Shown here: in pieces, positions 1 through 6,477 of the stretch
Layout: each line of letters begins with the position of its first letter
Numbering within the stretch: the stretch's first letter is position 1
Source of the DNA: Oscillospiraceae bacterium
GTDB lineage: Bacteria; Bacillota; Clostridia; Oscillospirales; Oscillospiraceae
Direction of reading: 5' to 3'
Assembly: GCA_017458025.1 (NCBI GenBank)
Contig: JAFTGG010000193.1
Span: 1 to 18,560 of the forward strand
DNA length: 18,560 nucleotides
Position numbers and translations under genes: made by a program
Notes under the pieces: generated by a model
What the model was told of the DNA's origin: nothing
The model's database searches: none
Seen by the model: the letters and a program-made list of their open reading frames with translations, nothing else

Positions 1-334
1 AGAACTTGTTTTTGCCGCTTGCTCTGCAAAACCATTTCATCGGCTCCGTCATCATGGCTTTACCGTAATACTCGGTCATTTTGTCCACGGATGGCTTCGG
101 GTCCATGTGCAGATAAAACGCCGACAGCATTGCGCAGTTGACGATATTCATGGCGAACCGGTCCGCTTTCTCGAACTCCGGCAGTTTCCCGATGACGGCT
201 TTGTATTCCGCCTTCGCCTGCTTTGTGATTTCTGCCGCCGCCGCTTTATCAAAGCCGAGCACCGTCGTCAGATTCTTTTGGAACGAGCCGCTGAACAGCG
301 CCCACATACCCAGCGGAAGCCCTGTATATTTCAT
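1..334 (-). CDS. ATC hydrolase-like protein, partial (3' end outside window)
   Basis: The visible 111 codons start MKYTGLPLGMWALFSGSF and run off the left edge, so only the N-terminal half is seen. The pattern (a GMWALF/SF opening, a basic helix with AKAEYKAVIGKLP, then ADRFAMNIVNCAMLSAFYLHM and MTEYYGKAM) resembles the L-2-amino-thiazoline-4-carboxylic acid hydrolase-like family. That family is named after an enzyme opening the thiazoline ring of ATC, but most clostridial members have no proven substrate. The start at 334 is chosen because AAGGGAG precedes it at a usable distance; an ATG a few bases upstream is in another frame. A related gene lies at 2073-2696 on the same strand, beyond the permease. 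The catalytic C-terminal part cannot be inspected, so the function is family-level only. Confidence 0.7.
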   Translation of the reverse strand, partial: MKYTGLPLGMWALFSGSFQKNLTTVLGFDKAAAAEITKQAKAEYKAVIGKLPEFEKADRFAMNIVNCAMLSAFYLHMDPKPSVDKMTEYYGKAMMTEPMKWFCRASGKNKF

Positions 335-349
335 CTTCCATTACTCCCT

Positions 350-421
350 TCAGCTTGACGGTTCCCCGTTATCGCCAATTCGCGAGCCGCGCGGGTCGCC
401 GCGTCGCGGCGTTGCCCGCAT
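350..421 (-). other. 23-codon micro-ORF inside a hairpin-rich GC patch, possibly a dispersed repeat
   Basis: On the minus strand an ATG at 421 opens 23 codons, MRATPRRGDPRGSRIGDNGE followed by PSS, ending in a TGA that overlaps the ribosome binding site of the gene starting at 334. The DNA (391-431) can form two competing hairpins: CGCC/GGCG within 397-411, closed by GCGGG (391-395) and CCCGC (415-419), and TGCCCG/CGGGCA (413-418 with 426-431). I see no good ribosome binding site for it. The sequence looks like a kind of GC-rich intergenic patch I associate with Clostridia genomes, but that is recollection only. It is more likely a repeat or RNA-level element than a real protein. Confidence 0.3.
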
Positions 422-537
422 AGCTCGGGCATGCCTCTCCGACGCGTGGTCTGGCGCTGCTTATCAACTCGCTTGCGCAAAATGCGTCAATCAGGCCAAG
501 GCGGCGCAAAAAAAATTTGTTTGCCTAACAAAAAGTA

Positions 538-565
538 TTGAAAAAATAGATACGTGTTGTATAAT
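538..565 (+). promoter_or_regulatory. Sigma-A-type promoter of the NCS2 permease
   Basis: TTGAAA (538-543), a 16-base spacer and a perfect TATAAT (560-565) lie 63 bases before the permease start. The resulting leader of about 57 bases carries only a small GCGCA/TGCGC hairpin (574-587). It is too short for, and does not resemble, a purine riboswitch aptamer. Confidence 0.8.
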
Positions 566-628
566 ATGGCTAGGCGCAGTTTTGCGCTCGGTTATTTTAT
601 TGGCGTTTTTAGACAAAAGGAGGCTCCT

Positions 629-1987
629 ATGAAAAACGCAGCATCGCAGGACGTTCGTGTGGAAAACATCTACCGTCTGGAAGGACGCGTGCCGATCGGC
701 AAGGCGATCCCGTTCGGCTTGCAGCATGTGCTGGCGATGTTCGTCGCCAACATCACGCCGCTCATCATCATCGCGTCCGTCGCGGTCTACAACGGCGAGC
801 CGTTTACAGCGGTGGAGACGGCGCGGCTGCTGCAAAACTGCATGATCATCGCCGGCATCGGCACGCTCATTCAGCTCTACCCGATCTGGAAGATCGGCTC
901 CGGCCTGCCGGTGGTCATGGGCCTGAGCTTCACGTTCCTCGCGGCGTGTCTCTCCACCGCGTCGCAGGATTACGGCATCATGGTCGGCGGTATCATCGTC
1001 GGCGGCGTCTTTGAGGGTATCCTCGGCCTGACGGCGCAGTATTGGCGCAAGATCATCACGCCGCTGCTCTCGTCCTGCGTGGTCATCGCCATCGGCCTGA
1101 GCATTCTGAACGTCGGCGTGTCGTCGTTCGGCTCGTCATCGGCGTATCCGCTGGGCTCGTGGCAGAATCTGCTGGTCGCCACCGTGACCCTCGCCGCCGC
1201 GTTCATCTTTCATACGACGCTCAAGGGCATCGCCAAGCAGCTCTACGTCCTGCTCGGCATGCTGGTGGGCTACGTCGTGTCCATCTTCTTCGGCATGGTG
1301 GACTTCGGCGTCATGGGCAATACCATCAGGGAGATGGGCGTGATTGCCGTGCCGCAACTGTTCGCGTTCCGGCCGCGGTTCCAGCCCGGCGCGATCGTCT
1401 CGTTCTGTCTGGTGTTCATCGTCTCCGCGGTGGAGACCATCGGCGACACCACCGCTACCTGCACCGGCGGTCTGGGCCGCGACATCACGGCGCAGGAGGT
1501 CTCCGGCTCGCTGTGCGTGGACGGCTTCGTCTCCGCGATTTCGGGCGGCGTGTTCGGCTGCTCGCCCATCACTTCGTTCAGCCAGAACGTCGGCCTGATC
1601 TCCATGACCCACGTCGTCAACCGTTTCTGCATCATGTTCGGCGCGCTGGCAATGATCCTCGGCGGCTTGTTCCCGCCCATCGGCGCGTTTTTCACGACGC
1701 TGCCCGACTGCGTGCTCGGCGGCTGCACGGTCATCATGTTCGGCTCGATCATGATGTCCGGTATCCACATGATGCTCGAAGCCGGCATCAACAACCGCAA
1801 CACGCTCATCGCCGCGACGTCGATCTGCCTCGGCGTCGGCGTGACGCAGGTGGACGGCTTCTTCGACAATCTGCCCGGCATTTTCGGCGAGATCTTCGCG
1901 GGCAACATGGTCGCGGGCGTGTTCGTCGTCGGCCTGGTTTTGGAGATTTTTTTGCCGAAGGACCTCTCCCGCTACGAGGCGCAATAA
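629..1987 (+). CDS. NCS2 family nucleobase permease (xanthine/uracil/purine type)
   Basis: A 452-residue polytopic membrane protein importing a nucleobase by cation symport across the cytoplasmic membrane. Family landmarks visible: QH in the first helix (residues 32-33, in GLQHVLAMF), the helix-8 signature VETIGDTT (about 268-275), DGF at about 298-300, and TSFSQNVGLI (about 315-324), which holds the Gln-Asn pair that contacts the purine in XanQ-like proteins. The length fits the usual 430-460. The start at 629 is set by AAAAGGAGG five bases upstream; the frame is open further 5' but there it overlaps the promoter. The gene stands alone between two minus-strand ATC hydrolase-like genes. Purine (xanthine, urate) is more likely than uracil because of the QN motif, but the substrate cannot be fixed from sequence. 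Confidence 0.9.
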   Translation: MKNAASQDVRVENIYRLEGRVPIGKAIPFGLQHVLAMFVANITPLIIIASVAVYNGEPFTAVETARLLQNCMIIAGIGTLIQLYPIWKIGSGLPVVMGLSFTFLAACLSTASQDYGIMVGGIIVGGVFEGILGLTAQYWRKIITPLLSSCVVIAIGLSILNVGVSSFGSSSAYPLGSWQNLLVATVTLAAAFIFHTTLKGIAKQLYVLLGMLVGYVVSIFFGMVDFGVMGNTIREMGVIAVPQLFAFRPRFQPGAIVSFCLVFIVSAVETIGDTTATCTGGLGRDITAQEVSGSLCVDGFVSAISGGVFGCSPITSFSQNVGLISMTHVVNRFCIMFGALAMILGGLFPPIGAFFTTLPDCVLGGCTVIMFGSIMMSGIHMMLEAGINNRNTLIAATSICLGVGVTQVDGFFDNLPGIFGEIFAGNMVAGVFVVGLVLEIFLPKDLSRYEAQ

Positions 1988-2072
1988 GACGCAAGCCCAA
2001 AAAGGCGGCGCAGCGCCGGACCGGTATTTGGCAAGCCCCTACGGCAATAAAGCGGCTCGGCCTTGCCTTATG

Positions 2073-2696
2073 CTAGGCCTTGTCCCCCGTGACCCAATAA
2101 TCGCAAACATTGTCGCCGCCGGCGATGGTGTGTTCGCGATGCAGCCTGCCGTGCTGGAGCCGAAACATCACCTCGTCCGTGGCGCAAAGCGCCGGCATCA
2201 GCTCGCCGATGCCCTCGCGCTCGCAAAATTCGCAGATCGGGCAGCGGGTGAAGTAGTAATAGCTGCCCTCCCTGTGCAGGCTCTCGTCGAAGTTGACGAC
2301 CCAATTCACCGGATAGTCGCCGCCGTTCTTCCGATACCACGCCTCGTACTTCTTCATGTCCTTATACCATTTTTTCGGCGTCCGGTTGAGGTCGGTCATG
2401 CCGAACACGAACCGCAGCAGCGGGCCGTTCAGCACATCGGTCATCACCTCGCCCATCTCCTCCGGCGTCAGCCGCTTCCCGCCGCCGAGCCATGCCGCCG
2501 CGAACGCATAGGCAAAATAGGCGTTCGACGCCATCGGATTGCCGGGGCCAAGCTCGTCGGCGCGCGCCAGCAGGCCTCTGTATTCCGCCTTTCCCCGCCG
2601 GATCGACCTGTCCGCAAGCTCCTTGCCATACCGCTTCGCGATGCTCTTGCGGATCATAGGAGCAAACAAGTCCCAATAGACGCCTTGATATTTCAT
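2073..2696 (-). CDS. L-2-amino-thiazoline-4-carboxylic acid hydrolase-like protein
   Basis: 207 residues, complete. It opens MKYQGVYWDLFAPMIRKSIA, has a middle helical part (about 55-95), and a C-terminal region YYYFTRCPICEFCEREGIGE followed by a conserved-looking Cys-Ala-Thr-Asp (ALCATDE) and the late CDYW. This arrangement is typical of the ATC hydrolase-like family (YxxxxCP...C..D...CD). The namesake reaction opens ATC to N-carbamoyl-cysteine; the real substrate here is unknown. ATG at 2696 is preceded by AAAGAGG at a normal distance. It has its own promoter (2735-2763) and a palindromic operator-like site next to the transcription start, so it is probably monocistronic and regulated. It is a distant relative of the gene at 1-334. 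Confidence 0.8.
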   Translation of the reverse strand: MKYQGVYWDLFAPMIRKSIAKRYGKELADRSIRRGKAEYRGLLARADELGPGNPMASNAYFAYAFAAAWLGGGKRLTPEEMGEVMTDVLNGPLLRFVFGMTDLNRTPKKWYKDMKKYEAWYRKNGGDYPVNWVVNFDESLHREGSYYYFTRCPICEFCEREGIGELMPALCATDEVMFRLQHGRLHREHTIAGGDNVCDYWVTGDKA

Positions 2697-2713
2697 GTGC
2701 GCCGCCTCTTTTC

Positions 2714-2729
2714 GTTAGATATTGCTAAC
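2714..2729 (-). promoter_or_regulatory. Operator-like inverted repeat at the transcription start
   Basis: GTTAG-N6-CTAAC (2714-2718 and 2725-2729) sits between the -10 box (2735-2740) and the ribosome binding site of the gene starting at 2696, about where transcription should begin. The TTAG-N6-CTAA form recalls MarR-type operators. No MarR or TetR gene is seen in the window, so the binding protein is unknown. Confidence 0.4.
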
Positions 2730-2734
2730 AATTG

Positions 2735-2763
2735 ATTATAATCCACCCTCACGCCCGCGTCAA
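2735..2763 (-). promoter_or_regulatory. Sigma-A-type promoter of the ATC hydrolase-like gene
   Basis: Read on the minus strand: TTGACG (2763-2758), a 17-base spacer, TATAAT (2740-2735). This is close to consensus and 39 bases upstream of the start codon at 2696. Confidence 0.8.
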
Positions 2764-2767
2764 CCAA

Positions 2768-2803
2768 AAATCCCCGATAGGCGCGCCTGCCTGTCGGGGA
2801 TTT
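2768..2803 (-). terminator. Intrinsic terminator of the SGNH hydrolase gene
   Basis: A stem of about 15 pairs (AAATCCCCGA.TAGGC against GCCTG.TCGGGGATTT, one wobble or mismatch) with a six-base loop begins two bases after the stop codon of the gene at 2806-3537. On the minus strand it is followed by a T run (ATTTTTGG). Confidence 0.8.
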
Positions 2804-2805
2804 CT

Positions 2806-3537
2806 TCATAGGCTGCGCAGCCAAGCCTCAATAAAGGTGCTCTCATACGCGTGCGCCGCGGCGCTCGGGTGCGTGTTCCGCGGCGGCGCGACGGCAAAGC
2901 GCTCCGTTCTGAAATCGCGGACGGCGCGCAGAATGTTTTCGTTTGTCGACCTGCCCATGACCGGCGTTCGCTCGTCGCCGTTCAGGTCAAGATACGGGAC
3001 CCCCCACTTCCTCGCGACGGCGATCTCCGCCTGTCGGTACTCGTCCGTCTCGCAGCCGTTGGAAACGATGATGCCGATGTGTGCGAACGGGTGACGGAAA
3101 ATGAGATGCTCCATCACCACGTTCCACGCGCCATAGAAGGTGTCGATCCGCGCGTCGCCGATATCGCCGAGGCGGATCGTCCCACGCTTGATCTCGCCGT
3201 CGTCTCCGGTGGCGCGCGGCCGGTGGTGGCTGTCGTTAATGCCAAAGTAAAGCGTAATGTAATCCGCGTCGTCGTCGACCGTTTTGTAGACGCCGCCGGA
3301 AAATGTGTTGAGAAATTCCGCGTCCGAGGGCGTCGCCATCGTCATGCCGCCCGCCGCCAGATGCTGGACCCGCATGCCGTTGCGCTCGGCGATCAGGTAT
3401 CCGTAGGTTTTCCGCTTCCCCGCGAACGGGCCGTCCGCGAACAGCGGCTCTCCTTCCGGCGCGCCGGTAAAATCGCCGTTGGAAAAGCTGTCTCCGCAAA
3501 CCGCCCACTTTTTCCCGTATAAAACGTTCCCGTTCAC
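2806..3537 (-). CDS. SGNH/GDSL-type hydrolase family protein
   Basis: 243 residues with no signal peptide, so probably cytoplasmic. Block I is CGDSFSNGD (Ser17 nucleophile), block II AAGGMT (about 61-66), block III YFGINDS (Gly99, Asn101). Block V reads RNTHPSAAAH, giving His223 but Arg, not Asp, three residues before it, so the usual DxxH acid is absent; activity may rest on a Ser-His pair. SGNH enzymes cleave esters or remove acyl groups from carbohydrates and lipids; the substrate is unknown. The start is taken as GTG at 3537 with GGGGGT six bases upstream; no in-frame ATG lies nearby. The gene is monocistronic with its own terminator. A structured repeat (3569-3717) lies just upstream; I found no clear promoter. 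Confidence 0.8.
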   Translation of the reverse strand: MNGNVLYGKKWAVCGDSFSNGDFTGAPEGEPLFADGPFAGKRKTYGYLIAERNGMRVQHLAAGGMTMATPSDAEFLNTFSGGVYKTVDDDADYITLYFGINDSHHRPRATGDDGEIKRGTIRLGDIGDARIDTFYGAWNVVMEHLIFRHPFAHIGIIVSNGCETDEYRQAEIAVARKWGVPYLDLNGDERTPVMGRSTNENILRAVRDFRTERFAVAPPRNTHPSAAAHAYESTFIEAWLRSL

Positions 3538-3568
3538 ATGCTACCCCCAATTGACAAAGCTGCATGTA

Positions 3569-3717
3569 ATACTATTATCGGATAAAAAGCTTACACTTTT
3601 TATTCGATGGATGCCGCCGCCGGCGGCATACAGTTGCTAACGCAACTGAGGTCTCATGCGAACTCATATAAAAAGATTCCATTGATAGTATCTTTTATAT
3701 GAGCTCAGTACCAGTAT
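3569..3717 (+). repeat. Structured intergenic repeat, copy A (about 149 bp)
   Basis: The element begins ATACT and ends AGTAT and holds hairpins in order: TATCGGATAAAAAG facing CTTTTTATtCGAT (about 3576-3609), a GCCGCC/GGCGGC palindrome (about 3612-3629), a short GTTGC-TAAC-GCAAC stem, and GAACTCATATAAAAAG facing CTTTTATATGAGCTC (3660-3706). The reverse complement of 17081-17215 aligns along its whole length with small indels. It carries no reading frame. It looks like a MITE-type or structured-RNA repeat, but its family is unknown to me. Confidence 0.75.
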
Positions 3718-3856
3718 AGCAACAGTCCACCGGTTTTGCAAGGCTCGCGCGCGAGTTTGTTTGAGCGAGGTGTAGGATTTACAATGTCGGCATTTTTCAA
3801 ACAAGGCCTAAATCCGGCGCGTAGATTGCGCCGGATTTAATCAGCGGTTCCCTAGG
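3718..3856. other. Intergenic stretch with a 12-bp perfect inverted repeat
   Basis: No gene is visible between the repeat and the next promoter. The main structure is TAAATCCGGCGC, a seven-base loop (GTAGATT), and GCGCCGGATTTA (3809-3839), a perfect 12-bp stem without a T run on either strand. It could be a protein-binding palindrome or a weak transcription barrier. The rest shows nothing I can name. Confidence 0.5.
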
Positions 3857-3885
3857 TTGCCATTTCGGTAAAATTGCCGTATAAT
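3857..3885 (+). promoter_or_regulatory. Sigma-A-type promoter of the small transporter gene
   Basis: TTGCCA (3857-3862), a 17-base spacer, TATAAT (3880-3885). The roughly 70-base leader to the start at 3961 contains a GCGG...CCGC segment (about 3907-3925), but I cannot match it to a known riboswitch. Confidence 0.8.
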
Positions 3886-3960
3886 AAGCGAAGCAGATTC
3901 TTTTTCGCGGCTGGGACCCTACCGCTACAACAGGCCAAATCTTACTCTGGGGGAGTTTCT

Positions 3961-4389
3961 ATGTTCTCTTACATTTGGCCGATCGCGTTGGTGATCCTGT
4001 CCGAAGTGATCTACCAGATCTGCGCCAAGTCCGCGCCGGAAACCGCGGACCCGCTCGCCGCGCTGACCATCACCTATCTGGTCGCCGCGCTCACATCGGG
4101 TATCCTGTTTTTCTCGCTGAACCGCGGGGCAAACCTGCTGAACGAATACAGCCGCCTGAACGCGATGCCGTTCCTGCTCGGCGTCTCCATCGTCGGTCTG
4201 GAAACCGGCTGGATCTACGCGTATCGGGCAGGGTGGCAGGTCAGCACCAGCTTCATCGTGCAAAGCGCATTCCTCGCCGTGGCTCTGCTCGCCGTCGGAT
4301 ATCTGCTCTACCACGAGACGCTGTCGTGGCACAAGATCGTCGGCATCGGCATCTGTCTGATCGGGCTCATCTTCATCAACCATAAATGA
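3961..4389 (+). CDS. Small four-helix EamA/SMR-type transporter
   Basis: 142 residues with four hydrophobic helices (about 4-22, 34-55, 68-88 and 98-140 containing the last two segments). It resembles a half-size drug/metabolite transporter that would act as a dimer. Helix 1 reads LVILSEVIYQICAK, with Glu15 where EmrE has its essential Glu14, followed by a Lys as in EmrE. The C-terminus (HETLSWHKIVGIGICLIGLI) matches the last helix of the EamA/SMR superfamily. ATG at 3961 follows TGGGGGAG at five bases; an upstream in-frame extension would cross the promoter and is rejected. It is a single gene with its own promoter, converging on folC and sharing a terminator hairpin. The substrate (cationic compound or small metabolite) is unknown. 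Confidence 0.75.
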   Translation: MFSYIWPIALVILSEVIYQICAKSAPETADPLAALTITYLVAALTSGILFFSLNRGANLLNEYSRLNAMPFLLGVSIVGLETGWIYAYRAGWQVSTSFIVQSAFLAVALLAVGYLLYHETLSWHKIVGIGICLIGLIFINHK

Positions 4390-4396
4390 AAACATC

Positions 4397-4433
4397 GGAC
4401 GCTTCCCGCGGCTTTCGGCCGTGAGAAGCGTCC
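4397..4433. terminator. Shared terminator between converging genes
   Basis: GGACGCTTC (4397-4405) pairs perfectly with GAAGCGTCC (4425-4433), with extra GC pairing inside. It lies 8 bases after the small transporter and 51 bases past the folC stop. A TTTT run follows on the minus strand and an ATTT stretch on the plus strand, so it probably serves both genes. Confidence 0.7.
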
Positions 4434-4483
4434 GTCATTTCATACTGCTGTCGGATAAAGAAGATACCGTAAATGGAACCTTT

Positions 4484-5758
4484 TTAAATGAGTTCAATAT
4501 CAGAAACCGCGCCGCGGATCGCGCCGACGAGATACAGCGAGCCGAAAGCGACCACCGCGCCGCTCCCTCCCGCCGCGTCGAGCGCGGCGCAGAGACCGCT
4601 TGCGATATCGGCGCAAGCGCGCGCATGCGCCCCTTGCGCCGTCAGGTAGTCCGCCAGCTCCCGCCCCGACAACGCGCGGTCGCTCAATGGCGTCAGGCAG
4701 ACAAACTCCCGCGCCAGCGGCATGAGCAGTTCCATCATGCGGGGATAGTCCTTGTCGCGCAGCACGCCGAGCAGGAACACCGCCTTTTTATTCGGAAGCA
4801 GCTCGCGCAGGCTCGTCGCGAGCGCTTCGGCGCACTGCGGATTGTGACCGCCGTCGATGAGGAGCAGCGGCTCGCGCCGCATGACCTCAAGCCGCGCGGG
4901 CCATTTGACCGTCTCCAGCCCCCTGCGCACCGCCTCGTCGCCGATGCTCCAGCCGCGCTCGCGCAGCGCTTCGACCGTTTCCAGCACCGTCGCCGCGTTG
5001 TGCAGCTGATGCGCGCCCAGCAGCGCGAGCCGGTACTCTTTGCCGTGCCAGCGGAAGCGCTGCCCGTCGAGGCTCTGTGACAGCGGCTCCAATTTGGAAA
5101 AATCGACGCAGCGCAGCGGCACGCGCCTCTCCGCGCAGACGCGGCGCACCACCGCCGTCACTTCGACCGCGCCGTCGTAGCAGACGGCGTGGCAGCCGGA
5201 CTTGATGATGCCCGCCTTGGTCGCCGCGATCTCCTCGAGCGTATCGCCGAGGTATTCGGTGTGTTCCAGGCCGATGTTCGTAATGACGGCGGCCTCGGGC
5301 GCGTCGATGACGTTGGTGGAGTCCAGCGCGCCGCCCATGCCGACTTCGAGCACCACGACGTCGCAGCCCTGTTCCGCAAAATACAGCATGCCGAGCGCCG
5401 TCACCAGCTCAAATTGGCTCGGGTGGTCGTCCATCGCCTCAGCGGCGGCTTTCACGCGCTCCGTGAGCCGCGCCAGCGCGTCGCCGGGGATATTTTGACC
5501 GTCAAGCCGGATGCGCTCGCAGAAATCCTGAATGTACGGCGAGGTGTAGAGCCCCGTGCGGTAGCCCGCCGCGCGCAGGATCGCGTCGAGCATGGCACAG
5601 GTGCTGCCCTTGCCGTTGCTGCCCGCGATGTGGACGAATTTGAGCCGCTTGTGCGGGTCGCCAAGCCGCTGCAGCAGCTCGCGCGTACGGTCGAGGCCGA
5701 GGCGCGTCGTGCTCCAGCCGTAGTGCTCGATGTAATCGACCGCTTCCTGTCGTGTCAT
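4484..5758 (-). CDS. folC: Folylpolyglutamate synthase / dihydrofolate synthase
   Basis: 424 residues, the usual FolC length. This cytoplasmic Mur-ligase-fold enzyme uses ATP to add glutamate to dihydropteroate and/or to (tetrahydro)folates, which keeps folate in the cell. Motifs: P-loop HIAGSNGKGST (about residues 43-53), SPYIQDFCERIRLDG, the Mg-binding VGMGGALDSTN and TNIGLEHTEYLG, ATKAGIIK, and in the C-terminal domain LLIDGGHNPQ. The start at 5758 overlaps the folT stop in an ATGA junction with GGGAGGG upstream, indicating translational coupling; the frame is open further 5', but that would run through folT. It is co-transcribed with folT behind the THF riboswitch. Whether it also has dihydrofolate synthase activity cannot be read from sequence. 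Confidence 0.95.
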   Translation of the reverse strand: MTRQEAVDYIEHYGWSTTRLGLDRTRELLQRLGDPHKRLKFVHIAGSNGKGSTCAMLDAILRAAGYRTGLYTSPYIQDFCERIRLDGQNIPGDALARLTERVKAAAEAMDDHPSQFELVTALGMLYFAEQGCDVVVLEVGMGGALDSTNVIDAPEAAVITNIGLEHTEYLGDTLEEIAATKAGIIKSGCHAVCYDGAVEVTAVVRRVCAERRVPLRCVDFSKLEPLSQSLDGQRFRWHGKEYRLALLGAHQLHNAATVLETVEALRERGWSIGDEAVRRGLETVKWPARLEVMRREPLLLIDGGHNPQCAEALATSLRELLPNKKAVFLLGVLRDKDYPRMMELLMPLAREFVCLTPLSDRALSGRELADYLTAQGAHARACADIASGLCAALDAAGGSGAVVAFGSLYLVGAIRGAVSDIELI

Positions 5759-6294
5759 GCGGCAGCCCTCCCAAAAATCCGCTCCGGCAGCTTCGCCAGC
5801 ACGCGGATCGTGACAAACTGCACGACGCTCAACAACGCCGACTGCACCACGCGCGTCGCCAGCAGCGGCACAAACGGCGAGTGGTAAAGCGTCGAGATCC
5901 ACAGCGTGTTGAGCAGCAACCCGAGGACAAACTGCACGATGACGACGGCGGCGACTGTGTTGCGTACGCTCTGTTTTTTATAGATCAGCAGCCCAAACGT
6001 CAGGCCGGTCAAAAACGCGGTCAGCGTAAACCCCGGGAAATAGGGGCCCGTCGGGAACAGGATTGCGCCCAACAAATCAGCCAACGCCGCGACGATCGCC
6101 GCGGGCAGCGGCCCGAACAGCATCGCCGCGAGCACCACGGGGATAAAGCCGAAGCCGATGCGGATATTCCATGCCGAAACGGAGAGAAACCGCGTCAGCA
6201 CGATATCCATCGCCAGCAGCACGCCCAGCGTCGCCAGCATTTTGGTATCAAACAGCGTACGTCCGTTTTTCCGCTCTATGCCATTGAGCTTCAT
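5755..6294 (-). CDS. folT: Folate ECF transporter S component
   Basis: 179 residues with about five or six hydrophobic helices (ATLGVLLAMDIVLTRFLSV, IGFGFIPVVLAAMLFGPL, IVAALADLLGAILFP, FTLTAFLTGLTFGLLIY, VVIVQFVLGLLLNTLW and VQSALLSVVQFVTIRVL). This is an energy-coupling-factor substrate-binding subunit. The GFGFIPVVLAAMLFGP and ALADLLGAILFPTGPYFPGFT stretches are typical of FolT. It needs the shared EcfA, EcfA' and EcfT parts, which are not in the window. ATG at 6294 lies eight bases after a perfect AAGGAGG; an upstream in-frame extension would run into the riboswitch. The folate assignment is supported by the THF riboswitch in front and by folC overlapping its end. Confidence 0.93.
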   Translation of the reverse strand: MKLNGIERKNGRTLFDTKMLATLGVLLAMDIVLTRFLSVSAWNIRIGFGFIPVVLAAMLFGPLPAAIVAALADLLGAILFPTGPYFPGFTLTAFLTGLTFGLLIYKKQSVRNTVAAVVIVQFVLGLLLNTLWISTLYHSPFVPLLATRVVQSALLSVVQFVTIRVLAKLPERIFGRAAA

Positions 6295-6301
6295 GATAAA
6301 A

Positions 6302-6333
6302 CCTCCTTGTCCGGCATCCGCCGGACAAGGAGG
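6302..6333 (-). promoter_or_regulatory. Hairpin sequestering the folT ribosome binding site
   Basis: CCTCCTTGTCCGGC (6333-6320), loop GGAT, GCCGGACAAGGAGG (6315-6302): a perfect 14-bp stem flanked by AAAAG and TTTT. The 3' arm contains the entire AAGGAGG of folT, so the folded form blocks translation. The short T run could also support termination. It is the expression platform just downstream of the THF aptamer. Confidence 0.85.
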
Positions 6334-6344
6334 CTTTTCCCCGA

Positions 6345-6442
6345 TCACCAGCGGAATGCGGAAACGGCATCGCGGCTTACGCCTTCGTCTGCGGGCAACT
6401 TCCCGTCCCACAGCACTTGACGCGCCGTTTCCTACTCTGACT
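6345..6442 (-). ncRNA. THF riboswitch aptamer upstream of folT
   Basis: Read on the minus strand, the conserved order of the class I tetrahydrofolate aptamer is present: AGAGTAG (6438-6432), GCGTCAAGTG (about 6423-6414), TGGGACG (about 6410-6404), GACGAAGGC (6389-6381), GTAAGCCGCGATG, and CGCATTCCGCT near the 3' end. Pairings hold: GGAAACGGC (6432-6424) with GCCGTTTCC (6368-6360), CGGG/CCCG, GGC-GTAA-GCC, and TCAG/CTGG closing. Members of this class switch genes off when THF binds, matching a folate uptake and retention operon. The sequence-blocking hairpin follows directly. Confidence 0.92.
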
Positions 6443-6448
6443 GCTTCA

Positions 6449-6477
6449 ACTGTAAATCAAACGGATCGCGTTGTCAA
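6449..6477 (-). promoter_or_regulatory. Promoter of the folT-folC operon
   Basis: TTGACA (6477-6472), a 17-base spacer, TACAGT (6454-6449) on the minus strand, just before the THF aptamer. The -35 box overlaps the fchA stop codon. The -10 box is weaker than consensus. Read-through from fchA is also possible. Confidence 0.7.

Noticed and set aside
566..628. Purine riboswitch before the NCS2 permease
   Set aside because: The leader is about 57 bases with a single small hairpin and lacks the conserved three-way-junction loops.
2030..2067. Possible terminator after the NCS2 permease (GGCAAGCC/GGCCTTGCC)
   Set aside because: The stem is short with a long loop, and no T run follows on the plus strand; kept only as a weak possibility.
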